DNA from: Actinomycetota bacterium
GTDB taxonomy: Bacteria > Actinomycetota > CADDZG01 > JAHWKV01
Reading direction: 5' to 3'
Length of the DNA stretch: 64,000 nt
Assembly: GCA_019347715.1 (NCBI GenBank)
Contig: JAHWKU010000002.1
Coordinates: 54,349 to 118,348 of the forward strand
Each line of letters begins with the position of its first letter. The first letter of the stretch is position 1. The notes under the pieces were generated by a model. That model saw only the letters and a program-made list of their open reading frames with translations, had not been told where the DNA came from and ran no database searches. This document shows, piece after piece, positions 18,701-27,504 of this stretch. The translations under genes were made by a program, and so were the position numbers.

Positions 18701-20110
18701 GGCTGCGGTTTTACCGTGTCGGACTTTTCGGACGCGGTGTCGTGGTGGTCGAAAGAGATGGAGAAGCCTCGAATGGCCCAAGCGCCGAATCAACGGCGGG
18801 TAATGCAGTCGATGATCGCCCAGGCAAACGTGTTGACCGGAAAGCTGAATGAGGCCGAAAGTGGGCTTGACGAGATGGAGGGAGGAACACTCAAGTTCTC
18901 TATGGCATTGAATCACGTCTTCACAGGCGACCTGGACAGAGGCGAAGCGTTGATGATGGAAGGCTACGCTCAGCAAGAGCGTTCCGCTCCCTGGATGGCA
19001 TGGGGTTTTCTGTTTTGGCTGGCAAGAGTGGCGTGGTACCGAGGCGACTACGACCTGGCCGTTCAGCGGATTCAGAAGGTTGTGGAAGTCTCGGTTGCAG
19101 GCCGCTCAGTGCCCGGTGAAGCGAACTCACGAATCTTTTTGGGTGCCATCTATGCAACCTGGGGGCGGCCCGATGCGGCAAGGGAACAAATGGCCCGCGC
19201 CACCGAGCTCCTTGAAAGCGGAGAGGACTGGAGAGCAACCGTTGGGTTCGCTGAATTGACGCGAGCGCTTCTGGCTGTAGCTGAGGAGCGATATGGCGAC
19301 GCCGAGAGGCATTTCGAAAGAGCCGCTGAGACCATGGAGACCTTCGATCTCGCGCTGATGCGGGCAGAGGTGTTTCATCACTGGGGGAGAATGCTCATCT
19401 CGGCAGGTGATGTCTCTACCGCACTCGAGAAACTCGACGCCGCCCTAGAGGTCTACCGGCGCAATGGGGCTGGGACCCGCTGGCTGGAAGCAGTTCTGGC
19501 AGACAAACTGCGAGCCCAAGGCGTGGATCCAAGTCTCACGATGGCTTCCATAGACGCGGTCGCAGCCGCCGTCGAGCGAGAGGCACCAGACCTTTCTCCC
19601 CATGCGGCTCCCGACGGCACGGTGACGCTCATGTTCAGCGACATCGAGGGCTCGACAAAACTCACCGACCAGATGGGAGACCAGAAGTGGCTCGAGCTGC
19701 TGAGAGAGCACAATTCGATCGTGAGGGAACATGTCAGGGACCACGGCGGCTTGGAGGTGAAGTCACTGGGCGATGGATTCATGGTTGCTTTCTCGAGCAC
19801 GCGTCGAGCCGTCGATTGCGCGATCGCCATCCAGCAGGCATTCGACAAGTTCAACGAGTCATCGACAGCACCCGTCAAGCTCCGAATCGGTCTGCACACC
19901 GGTGAAGCAATGAAGGAAGGCGGCGACTTTGTCGGCAAACACGTCAATCTCGCTTCGCGTATCGCAGCGAGTGCAGAGGGAGGACAGATCCTAGTTTCGT
20001 CCTTGGTCAGGGAACTTGCCGAGGGAGGCGGCATCTCATACGGCGAACCACGAGATGTCGAGCTGAAAGGCATCTCCGGGACCCACAGAGTCATCCCGGT
20101 TTCATGGTAG
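15731..20110 (+). CDS. zinc-ribbon-Ser/Thr kinase-AAA ATPase-TPR-adenylyl cyclase multidomain sensor
   Basis: A 1459-residue protein. Two zinc ribbons open it (Cys3/6/17/20 and Cys30/33/44/47). A Ser/Thr kinase domain spans ~68-328 with ATP-lysine Lys100, HRDLKPGN (catalytic Asp193) and DFG (Asp211); its glycine loop GEGARKRVF is atypical. An AAA/NACHT-like ATPase follows, with Walker A GEPGIGKT at 392-399 and Walker [11 protein letters not shown] near 510. A helical TPR-like region covers ~780-1250. The C-terminus (~1296-1459) is a class III cyclase: [23 protein letters not shown]. The layout recalls PknK- and LAL-type regulators but ends in a cyclase instead of an HTH. It probably couples a signal on the TPR/ATPase module to phosphorylation and cAMP synthesis. 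Confidence 0.9.
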   Translation: MKCPNCRSANPPDSTFCGECGKALSTEYPCASCGRPNPVGLKFCRGCGTALGSEGEPRSVPSVGSDRYEIAELLGEGARKRVFRAHDALLDRDVALALIKTDGLDEEGMGRIRRESRAMGRLGDHPNIVTIYDVGEEQGQYFIVSQYMAGGSVVDLLSKTDGHRLSVERAISLSEDICHGLAHAHERSIVHRDLKPGNVWLTGDGVAKIGDFGLAVALDRPRFTAEGAVMGTAAYMPPEQAAGRELDARADLYSLGCVMYEMVCGRPPFVGDDTVSVISQHLNSSPVLPSFYNNEVPEPVESLIVDLLQKAPSDRPGSGAEVLERLRVAAMPAMPAMSQPLEVPKRSAPIRMGDISRLARWEFVGRQLELELIKGAVDAGISGRGRLMMVVGEPGIGKTRLTEEAGIYAELRGALKLAGRCYETEAALPYIPFVEAIRSRIADLSDEDLQAELGEIASDLGKLVPEIFKRLPDLPPSPQVPTEQERYRLFEAVSSYFTRLAQNSSLVVVLDDLHWADKPSLLLLQHLARRLKGTRMVIIGTYRDVDLDRRHPLSDVLGQLRRERLYERVLLRGLTSEDVNQMLESAAEHELDAAGTVFAEALHRQTEGNPFFIEETMRHLVQTGAIYEKDGRWVSDRTLETLGIPEGVREVIGRRLSRLTEECNRVLSAGSVLGREFDFALLPGMTGINEDGLLSAIEEALENQVIVETGSEPSYAFTHALVRETLYEELSLPRKQRLHLSAAQAMEDTYQRNLEPHVPALAVHYRLAGSAADSAKAIDYSIQAGQVAAGVFAWEEAAVHLEAAREMMDEYGAEPEQEAFLLQTLGGLMYVAGINLAKGIDYLEKALDLYKQIGQDERAAQIQSRIGLYLSTFPEFMDVARAMEHFREAEVVLAQGPERAAQAYLYIGMASNALYALATEEGLRTSGLALGIAERLGNEPLWASAAAMRGWHLFTSGRFEEGLELVERAWETADRVDHIFAAFVAAWTRGGCGFTVSDFSDAVSWWSKEMEKPRMAQAPNQRRVMQSMIAQANVLTGKLNEAESGLDEMEGGTLKFSMALNHVFTGDLDRGEALMMEGYAQQERSAPWMAWGFLFWLARVAWYRGDYDLAVQRIQKVVEVSVAGRSVPGEANSRIFLGAIYATWGRPDAAREQMARATELLESGEDWRATVGFAELTRALLAVAEERYGDAERHFERAAETMETFDLALMRAEVFHHWGRMLISAGDVSTALEKLDAALEVYRRNGAGTRWLEAVLADKLRAQGVDPSLTMASIDAVAAAVEREAPDLSPHAAPDGTVTLMFSDIEGSTKLTDQMGDQKWLELLREHNSIVREHVRDHGGLEVKSLGDGFMVAFSSTRRAVDCAIAIQQAFDKFNESSTAPVKLRIGLHTGEAMKEGGDFVGKHVNLASRIAASAEGGQILVSSLVRELAEGGGISYGEPRDVELKGISGTHRVIPVSW

Positions 20111-20117
20111 TCGTGGG

Positions 20118-20496
20118 ATGGTAAGGAGAACTCGTCGATTGAGCCATCCAGGGACCACCCTCGAGCCTAGAAGGGCTCTTCTGGTTTTCGGAATCCTCGG
20201 TCTTCTCGTTGCTGCAGTCTCGTTGGCGTCAAGCCGTGGTCCTCTATGGGGTGGCTTCGGAAGATGTGAAGTCCATAAGAGTCCATTTCCGAGACGGCTC
20301 AGTCAGTGAAGTTGAAGCGCTTCGGCATCAGGAGTTCCCGGTTCGCTTCTTTGTGATCGAGATACCCGAAGGGGATTTCCTGGATCAAATATCTTCAGTT
20401 GATGCGCAGGGGAAGGTCCTAAAAGATCAGATACCGCTGCCTCATCTGCCGCGAGATGCCGGCAGCAGGCCGTCAGCAAGTCCTTCTGCGGTGTGA
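20118..20496 (+). pseudogene. broken small membrane-anchored protein (frameshifted)
   Basis: This covers most of the 331-nt stretch between the kinase gene and hemD. One frame (20118-20309) encodes a basic start and a membrane segment (LLVFGILGLLVAAVSLAS), then loses sense. Another frame shifted by one base (from about 20209 to 20496) continues with LYGVASEDVKSIRVHF, PVRFFVIEIPEG and VDAQGKVL, a pattern like the extracytoplasmic part of short membrane-anchored actinobacterial proteins. Together they look like one gene broken by a frameshift, or with a lost middle part. The second frame runs 55 nt into the end of convergent hemD. A sequencing error is the alternative explanation. Confidence 0.4.
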
Positions 20497-21173
20497 GGGT
20501 CGGCCTCCACTGACGGCTCGATTCCTGCTTCGTGCAAGGCCTCCGTGGTGGCCGGACCGATCGATGCGATCTGGATCCCTTCGAGAGCACCGCGATCCTC
20601 GATAGCCTCGAGGAATGAACGGACTATAGATGCGCTCGTTAACGCGATGGCGTCGACTCTATCCCACACCGCTTGTCTGATCCTCGCCGCATTGATCGAG
20701 TTCGTTCGATAGGCATCGATCCTTTCGACCTCGAAGCCCCGTTGCATAAGCCTCGTCTCCAGTACTGGCGTTGCTATGTCGGCGCGCACCAAAAGAACTG
20801 TTGCCGGCGGATCGGGAAGCTCTTCGGAGACGGCGACGGTCGTGTAACGAGTGGGCATCCAATCGACTTCAAGACCATGCCTTGCCAGAGCGGCCTTCGT
20901 GCCGGGTCCGATCGCTCCAATGTTTTTGGGCAGACGCGATTTGTCGATGCCGGTTTCTTCCATCCTCTCCAGGATCGAGCGGACTCCGTTTGAGCTGGTG
21001 AAGACGATCCAGTCGAATCCATCGGCCCGCCCAAGTGCCTCGTCGATAGGTCCCCAGTCAGAAGGAGGAACGATCTCGATTGCAGGTATGACGATGGCCT
21101 CATGCCCTCGCTGCTCGATCAGCGAAGCCAGCTCGCCCCCTTGGTCCTCCGGTCTAAGGACGAGAACTCTCAT
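20442..21173 (-). CDS. hemD: uroporphyrinogen-III synthase
   Basis: A 243-residue HemD, the enzyme that closes and inverts ring D of hydroxymethylbilane to give uroporphyrinogen III. The family is divergent, but VLVLRPEDQGGELASLIEQRG at the start, FTSSNGVRSILE, GPGTKAAL and ALTSASIVRSFLEA are recognisable. Position directly after hemC with a 4-nt overlap supports it. It is the last gene of the upstream heme block and converges on the broken small gene. Confidence 0.93.
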   Translation of the reverse strand: MRVLVLRPEDQGGELASLIEQRGHEAIVIPAIEIVPPSDWGPIDEALGRADGFDWIVFTSSNGVRSILERMEETGIDKSRLPKNIGAIGPGTKAALARHGLEVDWMPTRYTTVAVSEELPDPPATVLLVRADIATPVLETRLMQRGFEVERIDAYRTNSINAARIRQAVWDRVDAIALTSASIVRSFLEAIEDRGALEGIQIASIGPATTEALHEAGIEPSVEADPHTAEGLADGLLPASRGR

Positions 21174-22063
21174 ATCGAAAGAAGATCGCGGGCACCTTCG
21201 TTCAAGAGCTGTCGTGAAGCTTGCTTGGCGGCACCGAGGGGTGAATCGATCGCCGACTCCCCATGAGCTCGGAGCTGCGTCTTCCCATCCTGGGAAGTGA
21301 CCGCTGCGTCGAGGATGACCCGGTCACCCGAGACGGAGGCGTACGCTGCCACCGGAAGAAGACAGCCGCCTCCAAGGATCCGCAGGAGGTGCCGTTCGGC
21401 GACTACGCAGGCTCTCACGTCCTCGCGGTGAAGGGTGCGGCCAAGATCGGACAGGGGATCACCGTCGCGCGTTTCGACGGCGAGAGCTCCTTGACCGGGA
21501 GCAGGCAACACGTCATCGATGGCGAATACCTCGTCTGCGGTGAGGCCAAGTCGGGAGAGACCGGCCATCGCCAGCATCACCGCGTCGTATTCGCCGCGTT
21601 CAACTTTCTCGATCCGAGTGGGAACGTTTCCTCTTGCAGAAACCACTTCGATATCGGACCGCAGGCGTTTGAGCTGGGCCGAACGGCGCGGGCTTCCGGT
21701 TCCTATGCGAGAACCCGGTGCAAGATCGTCCAGCCGTGCTCCCACCAGCGCATCTCTTGCGTCCTCGCGCTCGGGGATCGCCGCGATGACGAGCCCGGCG
21801 ACAGGCTCGGTCGGCATGTCCTTCAGCGAATGAACGGCCATGTCCACTTCACCCTCGAGGAGCGCGTGTTGGATCTCTCGTACGAACACACCATCGCCGA
21901 GAACCGGGGCCTCTGCTCTTCTGTCCCCAGTGGTCTGAACTGTCTTCAGCTCGATGTCGATGCCGGGGGCCCCGACGCGAAGCTTGGAGATCACCCATTC
22001 GGTCTGGGCCACGGCGAGCTTGCTTCCGCGGGTGCCAACGCGTATCGGGCTGTTGCGGCTCAT
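21170..22063 (-). CDS. hemC: porphobilinogen deaminase (hydroxymethylbilane synthase)
   Basis: A 297-residue HemC that joins four porphobilinogens into hydroxymethylbilane. The cofactor-attaching cysteine is Cys234 in LGGGCLLPVAAY. The family motifs GTRGSKLAVAQ, VHSLKDMPTE, GTGSPRRSAQL and PAPGQGALAVE are intact, including the catalytic Asp in KDMP. Length is normal. It overlaps hemD by 4 nt and starts 12 nt after hemA. Confidence 0.97.
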   Translation of the reverse strand: MSRNSPIRVGTRGSKLAVAQTEWVISKLRVGAPGIDIELKTVQTTGDRRAEAPVLGDGVFVREIQHALLEGEVDMAVHSLKDMPTEPVAGLVIAAIPEREDARDALVGARLDDLAPGSRIGTGSPRRSAQLKRLRSDIEVVSARGNVPTRIEKVERGEYDAVMLAMAGLSRLGLTADEVFAIDDVLPAPGQGALAVETRDGDPLSDLGRTLHREDVRACVVAERHLLRILGGGCLLPVAAYASVSGDRVILDAAVTSQDGKTQLRAHGESAIDSPLGAAKQASRQLLNEGARDLLSI

Positions 22064-22075
22064 CGCCGAGGCGGT

Positions 22076-23272
22076 CTAAAGCTCGAGGCCAAACAACTTC
22101 ATGATGAGATGCCTGGTTTCCTCGTCGGCTTCCCTCAGGGCTTTCGTTGGCTGATGTAGAAGCTTGTTGGCTATCCGGGTGCCAAGCATCTCGATCTTCT
22201 GGCGCTGTTCGATGGTGAGATCCATTCCGGCGAGGGTCCTTCGAATCTCATCACGCACGATGTGTTCGCTCTGCTGGCGTAAATCTCGAATCGCCGATCC
22301 GGAAGCTCTGGTATCGACCCACCTCTCGAGTTCGGCTACTTCCTTCTTCACCATCGCTTCGGCATCGATGACCGCTGCGGTCACCTCTGGCCCCCGTGGG
22401 CCCGGAAGGTCTTCGAGCGTGTGAATCTCTACATCGCCGCGGCCGTCTATCTCGAGTGCGGGTGGCACCGATAGATCGAGGACGACGAAAGGCTCGTCGG
22501 GGGCCCGCTGCGGCAGTTCCCTGGGGCTGAGCATCCTTCCGCCCGCAACTGCGATCACGGCGAAGTCGCAGTCCTCGAGGGCCTGTTGCAACAGCGATAG
22601 AGGATGCGGTTCTGCCGAGATCTTTGCCGCGAGCTGGATGGCAGAAGTTTCAGTGCGGCTGAGAACCTTAAGGCGGGCCCCGTGCGCAGAGATCGCCCTT
22701 GCGGCATCCTCGGCGGCCTCGCCGGCGCCAACGATCGCGCCGGTTCTGCCTTCGAGCGATCCGAAGCGGTCGTCGAGGAACGATCCTGCAATACTGCCGA
22801 TACTCTCGGCGATCCTTCCAAGATCGGTATCGGAACGAACTCGCTTGCCCAGACGCATAGCCCGGCCGAGCAAGTTGACGAGAACCGGCCCTGCGGCCCC
22901 TTCCTCCTGCGCGATTACCAGGGCTCTTCGAACCTGGCCCAGCACCTGAGACTCACCGATGACGAGAGAGTCCAGCCCGGACGTCACACGGAACAGGTGC
23001 TCCACCGCCTCCGCCCCCTCCATGAAACGCATGTCGTGCTGGTCCGTAGCCCTAAGCTCGGGAAGAAGGGCGGCCACCGCGTGAAGGGCTTCGGCCGGGG
23101 GGCCGTCTGCCGTCGCATAGAGCTCGGTGCGGTGGCAGGTACAGAGAACCGCCAGCTCTCCTACGCCGGTTCGCTCTGCCCTCAAGAGCTTGCGCTGCCC
23201 CGATTCGTCCAGAGTCAGACGCGCGCGAAGCTCGGCTGGTGCATCTCGGCCGGCTGACAGTGCGAGGATCAT
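22076..23272 (-). CDS. hemA: glutamyl-tRNA reductase
   Basis: A 398-residue HemA that reduces glutamyl-tRNA(Glu) to glutamate-1-semialdehyde with NADPH, the first step of the C5 pathway. The catalytic cysteine is Cys46, in LCTCHRTELY; most HemA proteins have STCNRTE, so both the Ser-to-Cys and Asn-to-His changes are unusual. GESQVLGQVRRA and the NADP-binding GAGEAAEDAARA segment are present, and the C-terminal dimerisation helices are complete. It starts 12 nt downstream of hemH and precedes hemC. Its tRNA substrate may be the tRNA-Glu at 49257. Confidence 0.96.
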   Translation of the reverse strand: MILALSAGRDAPAELRARLTLDESGQRKLLRAERTGVGELAVLCTCHRTELYATADGPPAEALHAVAALLPELRATDQHDMRFMEGAEAVEHLFRVTSGLDSLVIGESQVLGQVRRALVIAQEEGAAGPVLVNLLGRAMRLGKRVRSDTDLGRIAESIGSIAGSFLDDRFGSLEGRTGAIVGAGEAAEDAARAISAHGARLKVLSRTETSAIQLAAKISAEPHPLSLLQQALEDCDFAVIAVAGGRMLSPRELPQRAPDEPFVVLDLSVPPALEIDGRGDVEIHTLEDLPGPRGPEVTAAVIDAEAMVKKEVAELERWVDTRASGSAIRDLRQQSEHIVRDEIRRTLAGMDLTIEQRQKIEMLGTRIANKLLHQPTKALREADEETRHLIMKLFGLEL

Positions 23273-23284
23273 CGCTTCGAGAGT

Positions 23285-24190
23285 CTATCCAGCGCCGAGC
23301 ACAACTGAGGCGAGGCCGTCGATGAAGGGCGGATGATCGTTTGGCGATGCAGTCCGCCTGAAATCCAGACCGATCTCCCGGCACTTCTCGGCACACTCGA
23401 CATCGACGTCAAAGAGGATTTCGAGATGGTCGGCGGTAAAACCGATCGGGGCAACGAGCGCTCTCTCTCCTCCTTCTTCTTTGAAGGCGTCCAGGCGTTC
23501 GAGGATGTCTGGGCCGAGCCACGGTTCACCGGTATGGCTGGCGCTTTGAAACGCAAACTCCCAATCCGAGACATTCGCGGCGCCGGCAATCATAGAAGAG
23601 GACTCCATCAGCTCATCTTGGTAACGATCACCATAGGACAGTATTCGCTCGGGAAGACTGTGGGCCGTGAAGAAGACTCGCGTTCGTTCTTTGTCCCAAT
23701 GGCCCAACGGCTCCCGGATCAGCGAAGCGTAGAAATCCACGAACTTTGGCTCGTCGTACCACCTCGGGATCATGCGGAACTCGAACTCAGCGCCTGCTGC
23801 CTCCATGGCATCCTGCACGCGGCTCTCGTAACCGCCGATAGACATCTTCGAATAGTGAGGAGCGAGGACCAATCCGATCAGGCGTTTAACTCCGTCCGCC
23901 GCGATCTTGGCAACGGTCTCGCCGATGAATGGGTGCCAGTGTTTCATGCCTACGTAGGTGCGGAATTGTCCCGGACTGATCTGATCGAGCCGCTCTTGCA
24001 AGGCACTCGCCTGGCTCTCGGTTATCTCGGTAAGCGGAGAGCCGCCTCCAATTCGAGCGTAGCGTTGTTTCAGTTCCTCGAGCCCTTCTTTGCTTGGCTG
24101 CCTGCCACCGCGGATGTCGGTGAGGTATCCCTCGACCTCTTCGAGACTGCGTGGGCTGCCGTATGCCATGCAGAGCACTGCTGTGGTCAT
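23285..24190 (-). CDS. hemH: ferrochelatase (coproporphyrin III ferrochelatase)
   Basis: A 301-residue HemH/CpfC that inserts Fe(II) into the porphyrin. The catalytic His177 lies in FFTAHSLPE and Glu257 in FTADHLEILFDVD. The start MTTAVLCMAYGSPRSLEEVE is typical. Because the cluster includes HemQ, the substrate should be coproporphyrin III, not protoporphyrin IX; that is established for this pathway but inferred for this protein. It overlaps hemE by 4 nt. Confidence 0.96.
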   Translation of the reverse strand: MTTAVLCMAYGSPRSLEEVEGYLTDIRGGRQPSKEGLEELKQRYARIGGGSPLTEITESQASALQERLDQISPGQFRTYVGMKHWHPFIGETVAKIAADGVKRLIGLVLAPHYSKMSIGGYESRVQDAMEAAGAEFEFRMIPRWYDEPKFVDFYASLIREPLGHWDKERTRVFFTAHSLPERILSYGDRYQDELMESSSMIAGAANVSDWEFAFQSASHTGEPWLGPDILERLDAFKEEGGERALVAPIGFTADHLEILFDVDVECAEKCREIGLDFRRTASPNDHPPFIDGLASVVLGAG

Positions 24191-25218
24191 CGGTCCCTCT
24201 CGTAGGAGTGGACGGTATCGACCAGAAGCTTCAGGTTGTCCAGCGGGCTGCCGGGCAGAACGCCGTGACCGAGATTGAATATGTGGCCGGGTCTTCCACC
24301 CGCTCGCTGCAGGATATCGGTTGCTCGATCACGCACCAGCTCCGGAGGGCCGAGAAGAACTGCCGGTTCCAGATTGCCCTGAACCGCCTTGTCGTGACCC
24401 ACTCTGTCCCAGGCCTCATCGAGATTCGTTCGCCAATCGAGACCGATGACTTCGCATTGGGGGGCCGCCATCAGTTCCAGAAGCGATGATGTACCGGTGC
24501 CGAAGTGGATGCGAGGAACTTCCAGATGTGAGATCGATTCGAAGATCTTCATGGTGTAAGGAAGGACGAGTCGTTCGTAATCGTGCGGAGACAGGATCCC
24601 GACCCAGCTATCGAAGAGCTGAAGTGCCTGCACCCCCGCCGCCACCTGCTCTGACAGGTATTCGATGATCATCTCGGCGAGGCGTGTCATCAGCCGGTCC
24701 CATGCCTGCGGCTCGCGGTACATGAATCCCTTTACAAGCGAGTAGTCGCGTGAAGGACGGCCCTCGATGACATAGCTGGCGAGCGTGAACGGAGCTCCCG
24801 AGAAACCGATCAGGGGCAGCTTTCCTTCAACTTCCCTTCGCACATTGGTGATTGCCTCCAGCACCGTCGGTACGGTCTGCGTGATGGGAATCTGATCGAG
24901 GGCATCGACTTGCTCCAGTGAACGGATCGGATCCTCTATAACCGGCCCTACGTTCTCCACGATGTCGAATCGGATCCCAAGTGAAGCCAGCGGAAGCGTG
25001 ATGTCGGCGAACATGATCAACGCATCGACGTCGAAGTATTGCAGTGGCATGAGCGAGATCTCTGCGATGAGATCCGGGCTCTTGATCAGTTCGAGGAAAT
25101 GGTGCTTTTTCTTCAGCTCACGGTAGGAGGGAAGGGAACGTCCGGCTTGCCGCATCATCCAAATAGGAGTGACGTCGACGGGTTCTCGCCTGGCGGCTCG
25201 CAGGAAGCGGTCGTTCAC
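24187..25218 (-). CDS. hemE: uroporphyrinogen decarboxylase
   Basis: A 343-residue HemE that removes four carboxyl groups from uroporphyrinogen III to yield coproporphyrinogen III. The substrate-binding motif WMMRQAGRSLPSYR at residues ~20-33 and the catalytic Asp region MFADITLPLASLG are present; GHIFNLGHGVLP closes the protein as usual. It is the first gene of the block hemE-hemH-hemA-hemC-hemD. No coproporphyrinogen oxidase (hemY/cgoX) is in this window, although it is normally placed between hemE and hemH functionally. Confidence 0.97.
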   Translation of the reverse strand: MNDRFLRAARREPVDVTPIWMMRQAGRSLPSYRELKKKHHFLELIKSPDLIAEISLMPLQYFDVDALIMFADITLPLASLGIRFDIVENVGPVIEDPIRSLEQVDALDQIPITQTVPTVLEAITNVRREVEGKLPLIGFSGAPFTLASYVIEGRPSRDYSLVKGFMYREPQAWDRLMTRLAEMIIEYLSEQVAAGVQALQLFDSWVGILSPHDYERLVLPYTMKIFESISHLEVPRIHFGTGTSSLLELMAAPQCEVIGLDWRTNLDEAWDRVGHDKAVQGNLEPAVLLGPPELVRDRATDILQRAGGRPGHIFNLGHGVLPGSPLDNLKLLVDTVHSYERDR

Positions 25219-25225
25219 GACGGAA

Positions 25226-26389
25226 CTATAGGCCGAGGGTCTTGGCGATGATGTACTTCTGGATCTCTGAGGTCCCCTCGACCAGGGTGAAAATCCTCAC
25301 GAGTCGGTAGATACGCTCCAGAGGGACCTCCCTCATCCACCCCATGCCCCCGTACACCTGGATCATCCGGTAGGCGACTCGGTTGACCATCTCGCTCGCA
25401 TAGAGCTTCACGATGGAAGACTCCTGAATCACGGGGTCCCCTTGGTCGTACTTCCATGCGCACTCGTATGTCATGAGACGCGATGCCTTCAGCTCGACCA
25501 AGGAGTCCACGATATGGCCCTGCACATACTGGTTCTTGCCTATCGGGCGGTCGAATGCGGTCCGGGTCTTTGCGTACTCCAAACCGAGGTTGAGCGCATA
25601 GTCGGCGATCCCGTTGCACATGGCTGCGATGGACAGCCGGCCCATCCCGAGAAAGTTCATCGCGGAGTAAAAGCCGAAGCCGACCTTTTCGGGACCTCCA
25701 AGGACGTTCTCTTCGGGGACCCGGCAATCCTCGAAGGTCAGCTCGAATTGCCCTTCTCCCTCCACCATCCCCTTCTGTGAGCGGCCCACGGAAAACCCAG
25801 GCGTGTCCTTGTCGACCAGAAATGCGGTGATCCCGCCGTTGGCCTTCAGCTCCCGGTCGTTCGCCGCGAAGACGAGAACGAAATCGGCATGCTTTCCGTT
25901 CGTGATGAAGTGTTTGCGCCCGTTGAGGACCCAATCACCGTTGTCTTTCACCGCTGAGGTCCGAATGTTCTGAGCATCGGATCCGGCTTCCGGCTCGGTC
26001 AGCGCGAAGGCCATGGATTTCTCCGCGGTTATGAGCGGCATCAGGTACTGCTTCTTTTGCTCTTCGGTCCCGTCGAGTAAAACCCCGGTCGGCCCCTCGG
26101 GGCCGTAGCAAACGCCGGCCGCCAAGCGGACTCCCGAGCTTGCGGCCTCTTCTCGCAGCGCAACCATCCCCACCTGCGGGAGGCCGGCTCCTCCATACTC
26201 CTCCGGGAAGTCCGGAGCGTAAAACCCGAGTTCCGCGGAACGGCGGCGCACCTTGTTCCACAACTCGTGGGGAATCTCATCGTTTTCCGGATCGAGTTCA
26301 CTCTCATCGAGTGGGCGGATCTCTCTGTCTATGAAATCCGCCAGCGACTTGCGCAATCCTTCTATTTCGGGAGCAACCTGAAAGTCCAT
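25226..26389 (-). CDS. acyl-CoA dehydrogenase
   Basis: A 387-residue flavoprotein oxidising acyl-CoA at the alpha-beta bond and passing electrons to electron-transfer flavoprotein. The FAD/acyl motifs FALTEPEAGSDAQNIRTSA and NGRKHFITNG and the C-terminal QVYGGMGWMRE are clear. The catalytic base is Glu371 in LVEGTSEIQK, the medium-chain-like position. The gene ends 8 nt before hemE and is preceded by a TetR regulator 5 nt away. It may therefore be controlled by that regulator, and heme genes may partly be read through from it. Chain-length preference is unknown. Confidence 0.93.
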   Translation of the reverse strand: MDFQVAPEIEGLRKSLADFIDREIRPLDESELDPENDEIPHELWNKVRRRSAELGFYAPDFPEEYGGAGLPQVGMVALREEAASSGVRLAAGVCYGPEGPTGVLLDGTEEQKKQYLMPLITAEKSMAFALTEPEAGSDAQNIRTSAVKDNGDWVLNGRKHFITNGKHADFVLVFAANDRELKANGGITAFLVDKDTPGFSVGRSQKGMVEGEGQFELTFEDCRVPEENVLGGPEKVGFGFYSAMNFLGMGRLSIAAMCNGIADYALNLGLEYAKTRTAFDRPIGKNQYVQGHIVDSLVELKASRLMTYECAWKYDQGDPVIQESSIVKLYASEMVNRVAYRMIQVYGGMGWMREVPLERIYRLVRIFTLVEGTSEIQKYIIAKTLGL

Positions 26390-26393
26390 TGTT

Positions 26394-27041
26394 TTAGCCC
26401 GCCGCCTTTCTCCCGGCCCTGGTTCTTGCGGACAGGTATAGCTCCGGGTTCGCTCCTAATCCTCGCAAACAGAAAGCCGTGATGAATTCGAGCAGTTGGT
26501 CGTCATGATCTATCGAGTTGGAGGCTTTCAGCCTGGCGAAGTGAAACACCGTTGCAACGACGCCGTGGGCCAGCAGGAATGCATCCCCGTCGGGGAGAGT
26601 CCCATCATCGATGGCGGCCTGGATGTGCTGCGAGACGTCGCGGGCCTGAACCTCCTGAGCTTCTTCGACCAGCGACGCGAATCTCTCCTGGGTTCCTGCG
26701 AAACGAAGAAGCACGTAGAGGTGCTCGTTGCGGCCGATGAAGTCGAGCGATGCCTCGATTCCCTTTGAGATGCGGGCGAGAGGATCGGATTCTCCCTCGA
26801 TCGCCCGGGCTTGGGCACGTCTTAGATCGTCTCGGGTTGCCTTGACGATCTCGCGGAAGAGTGCCTCCTTGTTCTCGAAGTACCAGTAGAAAAGGCCCTT
26901 TGCCACCCCGGCTGATTTCACGATGTCGATCACCCGAGTGGCGTAATAACCGCTATGGGCGAAGAGCTTGGCCGCCTCAGACATGAGTTGCTCCTTGCGG
27001 GCTCTTCCCTGGCGGGTGAGCTTCTTCGTCTGCATCGTCAT
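26394..27041 (-). CDS. TetR family transcriptional regulator
   Basis: A 215-residue regulator. The N-terminal HTH is typical: AAKLFAHSGYYATRVIDIVKSAGVAKGLFYWYFENKEALF. The remaining all-helical domain would bind a ligand, perhaps an acyl-CoA as in the FadR-like TetR proteins, given the acyl-CoA dehydrogenase 5 nt downstream. A second ATG two codons later is an alternative start. A GAGAT...ATCTC palindrome at 27043-27058 lies directly before its start and could be its operator. Confidence 0.9.
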   Translation of the reverse strand: MTMQTKKLTRQGRARKEQLMSEAAKLFAHSGYYATRVIDIVKSAGVAKGLFYWYFENKEALFREIVKATRDDLRRAQARAIEGESDPLARISKGIEASLDFIGRNEHLYVLLRFAGTQERFASLVEEAQEVQARDVSQHIQAAIDDGTLPDGDAFLLAHGVVATVFHFARLKASNSIDHDDQLLEFITAFCLRGLGANPELYLSARTRAGRKAAG

Positions 27042-27042
27042 C

Positions 27043-27058
27043 GAGATGAGAATATCTC
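27043..27058. promoter_or_regulatory. inverted repeat between tetR and arsC (possible TetR operator)
   Basis: GAGAT-GAGAAT-ATCTC, 5-bp perfect arms around a 6-nt AT-rich centre, occupies the 42-nt gap between the divergent tetR and arsenate-reductase-like genes. Position is right for autoregulation of tetR; the arms are short, so chance is not excluded. Confidence 0.3.
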
Positions 27059-27083
27059 TTTAGACAGCTCACAGGAGACTGAG

Positions 27084-27485
27084 ATGAGCGAGGTTCTGTT
27101 CGTGTGCGTTCGCAATGCCGGCAGGTCGCAAATGGCAGCGGCTCTGCTGAACCGCGCCGGGCAAGGAAAGGTGTCTGCCCGTTCTGCCGGCTCGGATCCC
27201 GGCGATGACATCCACGATGAGGTCAAGGTGGCCATGCGGGAGATCGGCATAGATCTGGATCATGAATCCCCCAAAGCGATAACAGACGAGGCAGTCCGCG
27301 CCGCCGAGGTCGTGGTGACGATGGGCTGCGGCGACGCTTGTCCGGTCTATCCCGGCAAGCGATACCTGGATTGGGAACTCCCCGACCCTGCGGGAAAGCC
27401 GATCGAAGAAGTCCGTCAGATCCGTGACGAGATATCCGCTCGAGTCGAAGCCCTCGTCGAAGAGCTGACGGTGACCGCTCCCTGA
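27084..27485 (+). CDS. arsenate reductase-like low-molecular-weight phosphatase
   Basis: From ATG 27084 the product has 133 residues; AGGAG at 27073-27077 supports this start over an earlier one inside tetR. The P-loop CVRNAGRSQ (Cys8, Arg14) and the later DPAG acid (LDWELPDPAG) define the low-molecular-weight tyrosine phosphatase/arsenate reductase fold. Cys82 and Cys86 in GCGDACP occupy the region where thioredoxin-coupled ArsC proteins keep their redox cysteines, so arsenate reduction is likely. There is no arsR, arsB or acr3 neighbour. It lies 19 nt before gatC. Confidence 0.82.
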   Translation: MSEVLFVCVRNAGRSQMAAALLNRAGQGKVSARSAGSDPGDDIHDEVKVAMREIGIDLDHESPKAITDEAVRAAEVVVTMGCGDACPVYPGKRYLDWELPDPAGKPIEEVRQIRDEISARVEALVEELTVTAP

Positions 27486-27504
27486 CCCACTACAATCGGG
27501 CGTC

